From Gordius sp. MW1 (taxonomy: Eukaryota > Nematomorpha > Gordioida > Gordea > Gordiidae): DNA of 64,000 bases. Of this stretch, positions 45,700 to 56,009 are shown one piece after another. The notes under the pieces are model-generated. The model saw nothing but the letters and a program-made list of their open reading frames with translations. It ran no database searches and was not told the origin of the DNA. The stretch lies in the NCBI GenBank assembly GCA_964036665.1, contig OZ038530.1, positions 15,037,001 to 15,101,000 on the forward strand, given 5' to 3'. The translations under genes were made by a program, and so were the position numbers. Every line of letters starts with the position of its first letter. Positions within the stretch are counted from its first letter, which is position 1.

Positions 45700-48174
45700 A
45701 TTAAGAGTGAGCTGGAAAACAAGCCTCTATCTAACAATTTCAACTCACACGGGACTTTTTAGAGTCAAGCGAATGCTATTTGGACTTAATGGTGCGGCGG
45801 TCATTTTCCAAAAAACGATGGATCAATAAGTTGGGGACATGGAAGGTGTAGTGGTATACACGATTTATTGATAGTGGGGAATTCAGAGGAGATCCACAAC
45901 AGCAGTTCGCATAAAGTGCTCACCACGTTGCACAAATGGGGTTTTAGCCCAACCTTTTAACGGTAGTTGGGGCAACACAAGTGACGTTCTTGGGATACAT
46001 CATCAGCAACAAAGGAATAAAGGTAAATGACGAGAAGGTTAAGGTAGAGGTCGATAGGACAACTAACTAACAAGACGGAAGTTAAATCCTTTTTGGGGCT
46101 GCCATCGTACTTCGCAAAGTTTATCAAAAATTACGCCCAGTTAATACAACACATCCAACGGTTAACAAAGACGAACGTAGTCTTCCACCGGGGTGAAGAG
46201 CAACAGTTAGCTTTTAGAAACATCAAGAATGCGCTCGTTACCGCGCCAGTTTTAGCCTATTTCAACGGAGATTTGGAGACGGTAGTGGATGCTTCGGGAA
46301 AGGGCTTAGGGCCCGCCAGGTGGTGAGTGGAGAGTGGTGGCGTACACATCAAGAGCCCAAAGCGAGGTGGAGGGGCGATATTCTACGATCGCGCGCGAGG
46401 CTTTGGCCGTCGTCTACGGACTAAATTTAATGATTTTGCTCAGGGAAGAGAGATCATCATAATAACGGACCACTTTAATATACATATTTGATCAAAGCAA
46501 GAGAGGGAAAGAACAATGGTCCCCTCGCCTTACAAGGTGGGCGTTATTCATATCGGGTTAAGCGGCCAAATTCGTTTACAATAAGGGTAAGGATAACGCG
46601 GGCGACTTTTTGTCCAGGCGACCAAGCGAGCATGCTTTCCAAGTTACCGAAGAGGTCCTAGAGGATACCTCGGACGCGTTTATCTCACTTGACGTTATAC
46701 GACAGTACACCGCCAGCGACGAGACATTATGGCATTTCAAAGAGTGGATTAAGGGTGCGCGCAATACAGCAATAGTGATCGGGCCAATGCTATACTACAA
46801 AAAGTACCTACCTAAGCTGCACGAGTCAAAGGAAAAAATTTTTACAAGGGCCGACGGGTAGTGGTGCCAATGAAGCTAAGATACAGGGTATTGCAAAGAC
46901 TACACAAGGGCCACGTGGGGGTCAAACAAATGCTACAGATAGCGGCGCAATATTTTTGGTGGCCAACTTTGATTCAGGACATCACAGACATAGCGAAGAG
47001 TTGCAGGAGGTGCAACAACACGGCCCAGCAAAAAGGGCGCCTTTGATTAAGTGCGAACATAACGTGAAACCTTGGACCCAAGTGCATGTTGATTTATTTG
47101 GGCCGGTGCGGGGCAGATCCTATTTAGTTATGGTAAACAGCGGGACAAAATGGGTGGAGGTATTTAAGCTAGAAAATACATCAACCGAAGTCATAATCAA
47201 TAAGCTGTCTGAAGCATTCGCGAGGTTTGGAAATCCGCCCTTCCTTGTATCGGATAATGACCCCCGAGTCAAGAGATGCAAAGGTTTTGCAAACCGAGGG
47301 GAATACGTCAAGGGTGGTCAGCACCCTACCATCCCGCTTCTAATGGACTAGCAGAGAGGTATGTTCGGTTGGCAAAGGAAGCAATAGTCCGCAACGAATC
47401 CGACATCGGGTTAAACATGTCCCTGGAAAATTACAGAGCAACGATTCACCCAACGACGCGTAAAAGCCCGGCCGAGGGTATGTTTAAAAGGAAAATACGA
47501 ACCGAGTGGGAGGTATTAAGAGAACCTATGGCCCCCCAGTGGAGAGATATAGGAAAGGCTCGAGTGTTTGACGTCGGAGCCCCAGTGTGGGTTCATATGT
47601 TTCTGGGGCCCGATAAATGGGTGGAGGGCACCATTATTTCAAAGCGCGGGGCGCGCTCGTTCGATGTTAGGGCCCTAAGTCATCATCGACATTTGGATAA
47701 GTTGAGACCAAGGAAAATATTAAACTGGAGAATGGTTGGACATGAAAATGGATGGCTGAACAGGGATACGCTCGCGCGATCGAGTCCCATTGCAAATGAG
47801 CCAATAAGTGTAAACACCTTGCCAACGGCGTCCAGTCAAGGTTCCCTGCCAATGATTCCCAATAACAATGCCGCTACAGAATCGGTTGAACACAATGCCC
47901 TTCTTATACCTCTGGAGCGTAACAAGGCCCCGCCTGAGGTTAGATACCCGCGCCGTGTCCGACTGGCCCCAAGCTACCTATAACATTATCCTTGTGAAAA
48001 GGGGGGAAGTGTAGAGGATAACAGACGATGTGTAATGAACGCCATAGTTCTATGTTGCCTGTGAAGTAAAAAGGATAGACCACGTGGTTTTATATTTTTG
48101 TTCTTTCCTCTCGCGTGTTACTTGTTAACGTATATTCTATCCCATTTGGTTTCGACATCCTAAACTTTCTAACA
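45700..48174 (+). mobile_element. Decayed Ty3/gypsy element (lineage C), 5' end missing
   Basis: Begins inside the reverse transcriptase (ACGGGACTTTTTAGAGTCAA, then FGLNGAAVIFQKTMDQ) and runs through RNase H and integrase to a purine tract (AAAAGGGGGGAAG) and a probable 3' LTR at 48010 (TGTAGAGGATAAC) ending near 48174 (TTTCTAACA). It is related to, but clearly diverged from, lineage B, with similar gene order and LTR length. No 5' LTR, Gag or protease is present. Confidence 0.78.
45745..47983 (+). pseudogene. Pol fragments of gypsy lineage C: RT, RNase H, integrase
   Basis: Pieces in several frames: RT thumb (FLGLPSYFAKFIKNYAQLI-like, about 46093), RNase H (VVDASGKGLG, about 46280, with a break just after), integrase zinc domain (HKGHVGVKQ, WWPTL, CRRCNN, about 46900-47020), core (VHVDLFGPV about 47080, SDNDP about 47255 where the usual SDNGP has changed), then SNGLAERYVRLAKEAI (about 47340) and a basic C-terminus. 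Multiple frameshifts and a missing first half make it non-functional. Confidence 0.75.
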
Positions 48175-48340
48175 TAAAAAATTCTTATTCTTAAAAGTTT
48201 TATATTAGAATTGCTTTAAAACTATAACGTTTTATAGTTGAATTTTAATCTTTTGAACTACTAAATAATTAAACACGCCTAAAATATAAAAATAAAAATT
48301 GTTTAATGAGAAAAAATTGATTTAAAAAGCTTGTTTGTAG

Positions 48341-48811
48341 TAGTGTTGTAAAAACGGCTGGCTGGTTTTTCCCAGCGTTTTGCTAAGCTTAGTTGTTGGC
48401 GTTTTTTTTCACCCAACCTTTTCAGTGTTAGGTGAATTTTCTTGGGAGGGCTTTGGCGTTTGGCGTTTTCGTAAAAAACACCCAAAGCGTTTTGGGTGTT
48501 TTTTTTGGGGGCACCTTTGGCGTTTAGGTTTGGGTGTATTAAAGAGCTAAAGGGTTTGGGTGGATAATATTATTAACCTTTTGGTTTGGTTTTGGTCGTT
48601 TTGGGTTGGGCATGCAAATATATCAATTTGTTTATATGTGTATTTAGATTTAGGTAATGAACTTTTAATTTAAGAAAATAAAAATAAATGTATCATGACG
48701 TCACAATCTAGTAAATGCAGTAAATTATAGTTAATTATTATGCATTATAGAAGTAGGTAGTAAATCAATATGTTTTATTTATGAAGAAAAAAAATCGTGA
48801 AGATTTGCCCC
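48341..48811 (+). repeat. Left outer arm block of the foldback element
   Basis: Pairs with 57765-58220 in reverse complement, for example TTAGGTGAATTTTCTTGGGA, AAATGTATCATGACGTCACA and AGTAGGTAGTAAATCAATAT occur in both. The first 14 bases also pair, but the next 50-60 bases do not (GGCTGGCTGG... against CCAAGGGTTTC... read inward from the right). Confidence 0.85.
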
Positions 48812-50690
48812 CCCCTTTATTTTTACCCTCTTTCTCACCTGGGGAAGAACGGCGGTCAGGTGGGGTGTTTGCCCCCCCCCCTATTTTTTACCCTCTTTCT
48901 GATCCGGGGGAGAGGCGGGGGGGGGGCAGGGGGGTGTTTTGCCCCCCTCCCCCCTAAATTTTTACCCGCTTTCTGATGCGAGGGAGAGGGGGGTGTTTTG
49001 CCCCCCCCCCCCCTTATTTTTTACCCTCTTTCTGATGCGAGGGAGAGGGGGGGGGCAGGGGGTGTTTTGCCCCCTTCCCCTAATTTTTTACCCTCTTTCT
49101 GATGCGAGGGAGAGGGGGGGGGCAGAGGGTGTTTTGCCCCCCCCCTAAATTTTTATCCTCTTTCTGATGCGAGGGAGAGGGGGGGCAGGGGGTGTTTTGC
49201 CCCCCCCCTAATTTTTCATCCTCTTTCTAATGCGGAGAAGAGGGGGGCATGGGGGGTGTTTTGCCCCCCCCCCCTAATTTTTTACATTCTTTCTGATGTG
49301 GGGGAGAGGGGGGGGGGCATAGGGGGTGTTTTGCCCCCCCCCCTAATTTTTTACCCTCTTTCTGATCCGGGGGAGAGCCCCACCCCCCAGTTTTTTACCC
49401 TCTTTCTGATGCGAGGGAGAGTAGGGGGAGGCAGGGGGTGTTTTGCCCCCCCCCCTAATTTTTTACCCTCTTTCTGATGCGGGGGAGAGGGGGGCAGGGG
49501 GGGGGGGTGTTTTGCCCCCCTCCCCCCTAATTTTTTATCCTCTTTCTGATGCGAGGGAGAGGGGGGTGGCAGGGGGGTGTTTTGCCCCTCCCCCTAATTT
49601 TAAACCCTCTTTCTGATGTGGGGGAGAGGGGGGCAGGGGGGGGGGGGTTGTTTTGCCCCCCCCCCCTTAATTTTTTACTCTCTTTCTGATGCGGGGGAGA
49701 GGGGGCAGGGGGGTTTTTTGCCCCCCCCCCAATTTTTTACCCTCCATCTGATGCGAGGGAGAGGGGGGTGGCAGGGGGGTGTTTTGCCCCCCCCCCCTTA
49801 TTTTTTACCCTCTTTCTTAAGTGGGGGAGAGGGGGCATGGGGGTTTTTTTGCCCCCCCCCACCTAATTTTCTACCCTCTTTTTAATGCGGGGGAGAGGGG
49901 GAGGGGGGGTGTTTCCCCCCCCCCCCCCCTTAATTTTTTACCCTCTTTCTGATGCGGGGGAGAGGGGGGCAGGGGGGTGTTTTGCCCCCCCCCCCTAATT
50001 TTTTACCCTCTTTCTGATGCGAGGGAGAGGGGGGTGTTTTGCCCCTCCCCCTAATTTTAAACCCTCTTTCTGATGTGAGGGAGAGGGGGGCATGGAGGGG
50101 GGGTTGTTTTGCCCCCCCCCTAATTTTTTACTCTCTTTCTGATGCGGGGGAGAGGGGGCAGGGGGTTTTTTTCCCCCCCCCCCAATTTTTTACCCTCCAT
50201 CTGATGCGAGGGAGAGGGGGGTGGCAGGGGGGTGTTTTGCCCCCCCCTTTTTTTTTACCCTCTTTCTTAAGTGGGGGAGAGGGGGGCATGGGGGGTTTTT
50301 TGCCCCCCCCCCAATTTTTTACCCTCTTTCTGATGCGAGGGAGATGGGGGGCAGGGGATGTTTTGCCCCCCTACCCCCTAATTTTTTACCCTCTTTCTGA
50401 TGCGAGGGAGAGGGGGGTGGCAGGGGGGTGTTTTGCCCCCCCTCCCTAATTTTTTACCCTCTTTCTTATTCGGGGAGGGGGGGGCATGGGGGTGTTTTGC
50501 CCCCCCCCCTTATTTTTTACCCTATTTTTTACCCGGGAAGGGGGGGGCATGGGGGGTGTTTTGCCCCCCCCCCCTTATTTTTTACCCTCTTTCTGATGCC
50601 GGGGAGAGGGGGGGGGTGAATCGACCCTCTTCTTATTTTTTACTCTCTTTCTCACCCGGGGGGGGGGGGGGCGGAAAGCCCTTTTTAACC
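48812..50690 (+). repeat. G/C-run minisatellite, left arm (about 29 units)
   Basis: Units of about 55-75 bp: a C run, TAATTTTTTACCCTCTTTCTGATGCG, GGGGGAGAGGGGGG, CA, a G run, and TGTTTTG before the next C run. About 29 copies counted from the CTCTTTCT word. Homopolymer lengths vary from 5 to 14 and are the least certain part of the assembly. Long open frames across it are by-products of the repeat. Confidence 0.88.
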
Positions 50691-50699
50691 CTTTCAAAA

Positions 50700-50975
50700 T
50701 ATTTTTGTGAATTTTTGCGGTCACAGTGGTGACAAATGTCATAATCAACAGTTTCTATTAAGATTAATATTTTTTTTAAATAGACTTATTATATGACTGA
50801 AAGATGTTCTACTATTAAAAAAAAATATTTTTGGGAAGATTTGCGGTCACAGTGATGACAAATGTCTAATCAACATTTTCTATTGAAATTTATTTTTTTT
50901 TGAAAATTGCCTTATTATATGACAAAGATTTTCTAATATTCGAAAATATATTTTTGAAGATTTGCGGTCAAAAAT
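50700..50975 (+). repeat. Short tandem repeat in the foldback core
   Basis: Three diverged units of about 115 bp built on AAGATTTGCGGTCACAGTG, GACAAATGTC and TTATTATATGAC. They lie immediately inside the left arm, whose outer block ends with the related word GAAGATTTGC. Confidence 0.65.
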
Positions 50976-51434
50976 TGTCTTAATATACCATATCAATTAA
51001 AATGAATTTTTTTAATTTAACTTCATTTACGAAATAAGCTGTATTATTAAATATAATATTAATATGAAATTTTACAAGTTTAAAAAAATTTGCCATCATG
51101 GGTAAGTAAGTTTTACTATTTAAGTGATCTGGGCTTTTAATGGGAAAACTTGGTATTTCCAAAAAGCATATCATGCTATTAATTACTATGCTTTCACAAG
51201 GCACCAACACTCTACGTCCTGTTGACTTAGACTTCGCGTCTACAATGCTTATAAGGATCATAAAAAATATCGGACTTTTCTGAGTAACAAAAATGAGTTA
51301 AGCATCTTAATTTAAATTATTGCTTATTATTTAATAAGAAACTTAATTTTTTAATTGATTATGACTTAATTAGTAGTTGACATAATAGAAAAAAGTATAA
51401 TTTTCATTTATTTTATTTATAATAATATGATTTG
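50976..51434. other. Unassigned foldback core sequence
   Basis: Includes a minus-strand open frame of 93 codons (50980-51261). It has mixed composition (GRRVLVPCESIVINSMICFL in part) but no domain I recognise and no start or splice evidence. It may be the last trace of a gene once carried by the element, or chance. Confidence 0.3.
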
Positions 51435-51618
51435 TGTAGAGAGGTAATTGGAGCGCGAAGTGCCTCAGGGGATATGTTGTTTACCGTTGTGTTGTCAATC
51501 TAATTATCGTTAATTAGTATGTATTATATACGTTGGATATACACGTTTTTACTTACTTTTCTATTTTTGTATCACTTCGAAACCTCTCTCTAGTAAATAA
51601 AGCTTCCCAATCTCAACA
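51435..51618 (+). repeat. 5' LTR of gypsy copy 2
   Basis: 184 bp, TGTAGAGAGG to CTCAACA. It shares a few differences from copy 1 with its own 3' partner (for example GGGGATATGTTG, AAGCTTCCC), so the two copies come from different source elements. Confidence 0.94.
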
Positions 51619-51649
51619 GTTGGCGTCGTGAGTAGGATCCTACGCGGTA

Positions 51650-54600
51650 ATGCAGAAATATAAAACAACGGCTAACATCGACGCTTTTATAACGCAATTC
51701 GAGCTGTTCCTAAGGAGCAATAAGACGGATACAGATGAACAAAAAGCAGCTCTATTATTAACCAGCCTTGATGGGGAGGCATTCCAATTAATACTAGAGG
51801 ATTATAGACCTCAAGAGTTGACAGGAATTACATACGAGGAAGCTAAAAATCGATTAAAAAAATTATTCCAAAGGAATTCATGCGCGAGGGCAAAGAGATA
51901 TGAATTTTCAAAGGTCCGACAAAACCAGGGAGAGTCGATAGACACGTATGCTAATAGACTCAAGGCAGGAGCTAACAGCTGCAACTTCGGAAACGAAGAA
52001 TTGCAGAACAGAATCGTCGACCAATTCATTATAGGATTGCGCGATAGAAACATACAGGCGAGACTGTTGGCAGAAAATGACATCAAATGGGACCGCCTAC
52101 GCGAGCTAGCGTTAACGGCCGAGACGATAAACGGGGGGCTAAGCACTTTGCAAGACGGGTCCGAAGAAGCGTGGAGCGTAGTGGCGGGACGAGAAGCGTG
52201 GCTTGGGCCGATCCGAATTCCCAGGTTAAAACATGCTTTAGATGTGTTAACTATAGATATATTTATTAATAACGAATTATTCCAATGCATCTTCGATACC
52301 GGCGCCACGGTATCGATAATACCGGCGCGAAGATGGGCGAAGGAGATCCCACGCAACAAGGAGCCCGTCCCGACAGTGTACGCGTATGGCCACGAGGAAA
52401 TAAAGATCGTAGCCAAGGTACAAGCCGATGTCCGAATGGGTAACACGAGGAAACAGCTGTCGTTATTAATAGCAGACGTAGCGGGGCCGCCGCTGTGCGG
52501 GATCGATTGGATAAAAGAATTTGAACCCGAAATCTGGCGTCAAATACGTTGGAACTCTAGAGCTGCGGCGGAACGGTTCGCGGTCAATTACGTAGAAAGA
52601 CCGAAGGATACCAGGTCCGCGATCCAGCACGTGATGAAACAATGGGGCGGTCAGCTAAACGAATTCCCGAAAGCAGTCAAGGGAATAACGGTGGAAGTAC
52701 CGTTAAAAGAGGGCATAGATCCCGTATTTATCCCCGCACGAAGGGTCCCGATGGCGTGGAAGAAAGAAGTAGAAGAAGAGCTGGATAAATGGGTCAAGGA
52801 CGGGGTGATTGAACCAATCGATTTCTCAAGATGGGCCAACCCAGTGGTACCCGTGAAAAAAAGCGATGGAACTCTGCGATTATGTATAGACTACCGCTTT
52901 ACGATAAATAAATACGCGCAAGGGTTGTTATACCCGTTACCCAAAATCGACGACTTGTTAAATAAACTTGATAATGCGTGCTATTTTACGAAGCTGGACC
53001 TTACGAAAGCGTACCTACAGCTCGAATTAGGGCCAGAGACGAGCCAACGATTGACTATCTCGACGCACAAGGGCCTTTTTAAAGTTAACCGGATGCCGTT
53101 CGGTTTAAATTGTGCCGCGGCCATTTTTCAAAAGACAATGGACCAAATATTAGGAGGCATGGAAGGGGTTGCGGTTTACATCGACGATATCTTAATTGCA
53201 GGGGAGACGGAAGAAATTCACAACGAGAGGTTACTCAAGGTACTAGAAACGTTACAAAAGTGGGGGTTCGTGCCGAACATTGTCAAGAGTATCTTGTGGG
53301 CGAAGGAAGTAACCTTTCTGGGATACGTAATAAGTAACAAGGGGATTCGAATCAACGACAATAAAGCCGAATTAGTCAAGCAATGGAAAAACTTAACTAA
53401 CAAAAACGAAATAAGGTCCTTCCTTGGGTTAACAACGTACTTTTCAAAGTTCATTAAGGACTACGCCAAAATCATACACCCGATTCAGAAACTCATGAAA
53501 AAGAACGTGATGTATTACTGGGGTGAAGAACAGCAAGGAGCATTTGAAGCTATCAAGTCCGCGCTTACGAAAGCCCCCGTTCTGGCGTACTTCAATGGAG
53601 AGTGGGAGACCGGCCTGGTCGTAGACGCCTCGGGTACGGGGTTAGGGGCCATCTTACAGCAACGAGCACCAGGAGAGAATTGGAGAGTAGTGGCCTATGC
53701 GTCAAGAGCATTAAACGATAGCGAAAGCCGGTATTCGACGATCGAACGAGAGGCCCTTGCGGTGGTGTATGGACTAAAAAAGTTCAACGAATATGTACAA
53801 GGACGAAGCGTTACTATCATGACGGATCAAAGACCGCTTATATATATATTCGATCAGAGCAAAAGGGGCAAGGAACAATGGTCACCACGCCTAACCAGGT
53901 GGGCGCTCATGGTATCAGGCTATACGACCAAGTTCGAATACAACAAGGGAACCGAAAACGCGGCAGATTTCTTGTCTAGAAATCCGAACGAACACGCGTA
54001 TCAGGTTAGCGAGGAAATACCAGAGGACTCGATGAATCCGTTTATATCATGGGACGTGGTAAAACAACACACCTTGGAGGATCCGGGGCTGCGGCAATTA
54101 AAAGAGTGGATTAGGGGTAAACAAAATACAATGTTCACGTGTGGGCTAAGACGCACTTACGAAAATCATCTGCCAAAGTTACATGAAGTCAAAAGCATAA
54201 TATATTACAAAGGGGGACGAATATTAATTCCGGCGAAGTTACGAGGAGTGGTACTCCAAAGTCTACATAGAGGCCACGTAGGTATCAAGCGAATGCAAGA
54301 AGTGGCGCGGCAGTATATATGGTGGCCGACTCTTGACGATGACTTATTGAGCGTAGCGAAAGGGTGCCGGAGTTGCAATTACACGGCTGCGGCGGCGAAG
54401 AGGGCACCATTGATAGAGTGTCAACCTAGCCATAAACCATGGGTTCAAGTACATGTCGATATCATGGGTCCTCTCAAGGGTAAGTCATACCTCGTGATGG
54501 TGGACAATAGCTCGAAATGGGTAGAGGTGTTTAAATTAGAAGACACCACGGCGACAACCGTTATAAAAAAACTGGCCGAAACGTTCGCTAGATTTGGAAA

Positions 54601-54745
54601 TCCACCTTGGTTAATATCAGATAACGGCCCACAATTCAAAGGGCAGGAGTTACAGAACTTTTGCAAGTCGAGGGGAATTAATCAACGATGGACACTCCTT
54701 ACCATCCGGCGTCGAACGGGTTGGCAGAAAGATACGTACGATTAA
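51650..54745 (+). CDS. Gypsy Gag-Pol polyprotein (single frame, integrase end lost)
   Basis: ATG at 51650, 31 bp after the LTR. Domains: retrotransposon Gag (residues about 1-185), aspartic protease with FDTGATVSIIPA (Asp216), reverse transcriptase with LCIDYR and YIDDILIAG (Tyr510), RNase H (VVDASGTGLGAILQQ, about 660), integrase zinc domain (HRGHVG, WWPTLDDD, CRSCNY), and core with Asp937 (VHVDIMGPL) and Asp991 (SDNGPQF). Gag passes straight into the protease with no CCHC knuckle and no frame change. A one-base loss near 54692 sends the frame into an unrelated tail before the catalytic Glu, so this copy lacks a complete integrase. Confidence 0.92.
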   Translation: MQKYKTTANIDAFITQFELFLRSNKTDTDEQKAALLLTSLDGEAFQLILEDYRPQELTGITYEEAKNRLKKLFQRNSCARAKRYEFSKVRQNQGESIDTYANRLKAGANSCNFGNEELQNRIVDQFIIGLRDRNIQARLLAENDIKWDRLRELALTAETINGGLSTLQDGSEEAWSVVAGREAWLGPIRIPRLKHALDVLTIDIFINNELFQCIFDTGATVSIIPARRWAKEIPRNKEPVPTVYAYGHEEIKIVAKVQADVRMGNTRKQLSLLIADVAGPPLCGIDWIKEFEPEIWRQIRWNSRAAAERFAVNYVERPKDTRSAIQHVMKQWGGQLNEFPKAVKGITVEVPLKEGIDPVFIPARRVPMAWKKEVEEELDKWVKDGVIEPIDFSRWANPVVPVKKSDGTLRLCIDYRFTINKYAQGLLYPLPKIDDLLNKLDNACYFTKLDLTKAYLQLELGPETSQRLTISTHKGLFKVNRMPFGLNCAAAIFQKTMDQILGGMEGVAVYIDDILIAGETEEIHNERLLKVLETLQKWGFVPNIVKSILWAKEVTFLGYVISNKGIRINDNKAELVKQWKNLTNKNEIRSFLGLTTYFSKFIKDYAKIIHPIQKLMKKNVMYYWGEEQQGAFEAIKSALTKAPVLAYFNGEWETGLVVDASGTGLGAILQQRAPGENWRVVAYASRALNDSESRYSTIEREALAVVYGLKKFNEYVQGRSVTIMTDQRPLIYIFDQSKRGKEQWSPRLTRWALMVSGYTTKFEYNKGTENAADFLSRNPNEHAYQVSEEIPEDSMNPFISWDVVKQHTLEDPGLRQLKEWIRGKQNTMFTCGLRRTYENHLPKLHEVKSIIYYKGGRILIPAKLRGVVLQSLHRGHVGIKRMQEVARQYIWWPTLDDDLLSVAKGCRSCNYTAAAAKRAPLIECQPSHKPWVQVHVDIMGPLKGKSYLVMVDNSSKWVEVFKLEDTTATTVIKKLAETFARFGNPPWLISDNGPQFKGQELQNFCKSRGINQRWTLLTIRRRTGWQKDTYD

Positions 54746-55304
54746 TTAAAGAAGCCATCGTTAGGAACGAGTCGGAAGTAGGGCTGAGTAGATTTTTGGA
54801 AAACTACAGATCTACAAAACACCCCGCAAACAATAAAAGCCCGGCAGAGATGATGCTGAAAAGAAGGATGCGAACCGAATGGGAGGTTTTGAGAGAAACC
54901 GTACCACAACAATGGGTAGAGACCGGGAACCCGCGGACGTTCAACGTAGGAGACTTGGTTTGGGTGGCATGTTTCTGGGTCCAAGCAAATGGGTAGAAGG
55001 CACGATAAAAGCCAAGCATGGTAGTCGGTCCTACGATGTATGGGCACAGGGAAGAAAACACCACCGACACGTGGATCAAATAAGGAAACGAAAAATCTTG
55101 GACTGGACCACACTGGGACAAGAGAACCGGTGGCCACAAAGGATATCATCAGAAAGGGAAACGGGAACAAGTGCTATAAGGGAACAAATGCAAAACCAGT
55201 CAGGAACGCCTAGAGAAGAACCTAGATACCCGCAGCGTAGTCGAAAACCGCCAGCATTCCTTAAGGATTTTGTCTGTGAAAAGGGGGGAACTGTAGAGAG
55301 GTAA
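54688..55304 (+). pseudogene. Remaining integrase C-terminal part of gypsy copy 2
   Basis: After the frameshift the sequence continues as YHPASNGLAERYVRLIKEAI, which holds the catalytic Glu. A second one-base loss near 54966 moves the frame again, to a segment with FLGPSKWVEGTIKAKHGSR, HHRHVDQIRKRK and a Pro/Arg-rich end. In copy 1 the sequence around both points has the extra base, so the losses belong to this copy. Confidence 0.85.
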
Positions 55305-55475
55305 TTGGAGCGCGAAGTGCCTCAGGGGATATGTTGTTTACCGTTGTGTTGTCAATCTAATTATCGTTAATTAGTATGTATTATATACGTTGGATATACA
55401 CGTTTTTACTTACTTTTCTATTTTTGTATCACTTCGAAACCTCTCTCTAGTAAATAAAGCTTCCCAATCTCAACA
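55292..55475 (+). repeat. 3' LTR of gypsy copy 2
   Basis: 184 bp, no difference from the 5' LTR found by eye; followed by ATTTG. Confidence 0.94.
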
Positions 55476-55995
55476 ATTTGCAACTTCTACATTCCTTAAA
55501 AGAAATGAATGTAAAATGATGTAATAAAGAGCCTAGCCAGCCCACGCCACACCATGCCTTGTTGTGCCATGATTTTTCTTATATATTTAGTTTAGTACTT
55601 AACTTAAATCTGATAGGTTTAAATCTTGTTTTGCGCATGCATTGCAACGAGAGAAGGAAGAGAGAGGGTGGATTAGTACATGAACATGTACATGCTACAT
55701 GGGAGTGGTGATATGTCGAGTCGCGCGGGATGCCGTTCTCTGATATTGAAAATAGAGTTTAAATATAAAATAAAAGGGACATTGTATAATTAATAAGTCT
55801 TTATCTTTTACAAGAGGCGAGGAATTCAAAATATATTTGAAATTAAATTTTGTGATTAAAATTGCTATTGCCGGGAATATTTAGAGGGGGATCTCTTAGC
55901 TGACATTAATTTAGAATGAATTAAAATATTAATTTTTAATTGAAGGATTGAATTCAAAATTTGCTCTCGAATGGCCAGATAAATCTCACTTTATA
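55476..55995. other. Right half of the foldback core
   Basis: Non-coding, AT-rich, with a short GAGAGAAGGAAGAGAGAGGG patch near 55651. No match to the left core was seen, so the core is not part of the inverted repeat. Confidence 0.5.
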
Positions 55996-56009
55996 ATCGT
56001 TTTCTATTT

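Larger units (their letters stand above)
51435..55475 (+). mobile_element. Ty3/gypsy LTR retrotransposon (lineage B), copy 2, nested in the foldback element
   Basis: 184-bp LTRs at both ends, identical by eye, and a 5-bp duplication ATTTG (51430-51434, 55476-55480). Next to the 5' LTR lies TTGGCGTCGTGAGTAGGAT, the likely primer-binding region. The purine tract AAAAGGGGGGAAC precedes the 3' LTR. Gag-Pol is open for 1031 codons, and only the integrase end is broken. It is the best-preserved copy and inserted after the foldback element did. Confidence 0.94.

Noticed and set aside
48939..50732. Several overlapping open frames rich in Pro, Gly and Phe across the minisatellite, possible repeat protein
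   Set aside because: They arise from the G/C-run units in whichever frame lacks stops. The frames change with homopolymer length and the same happens in the right arm (56004-57587).
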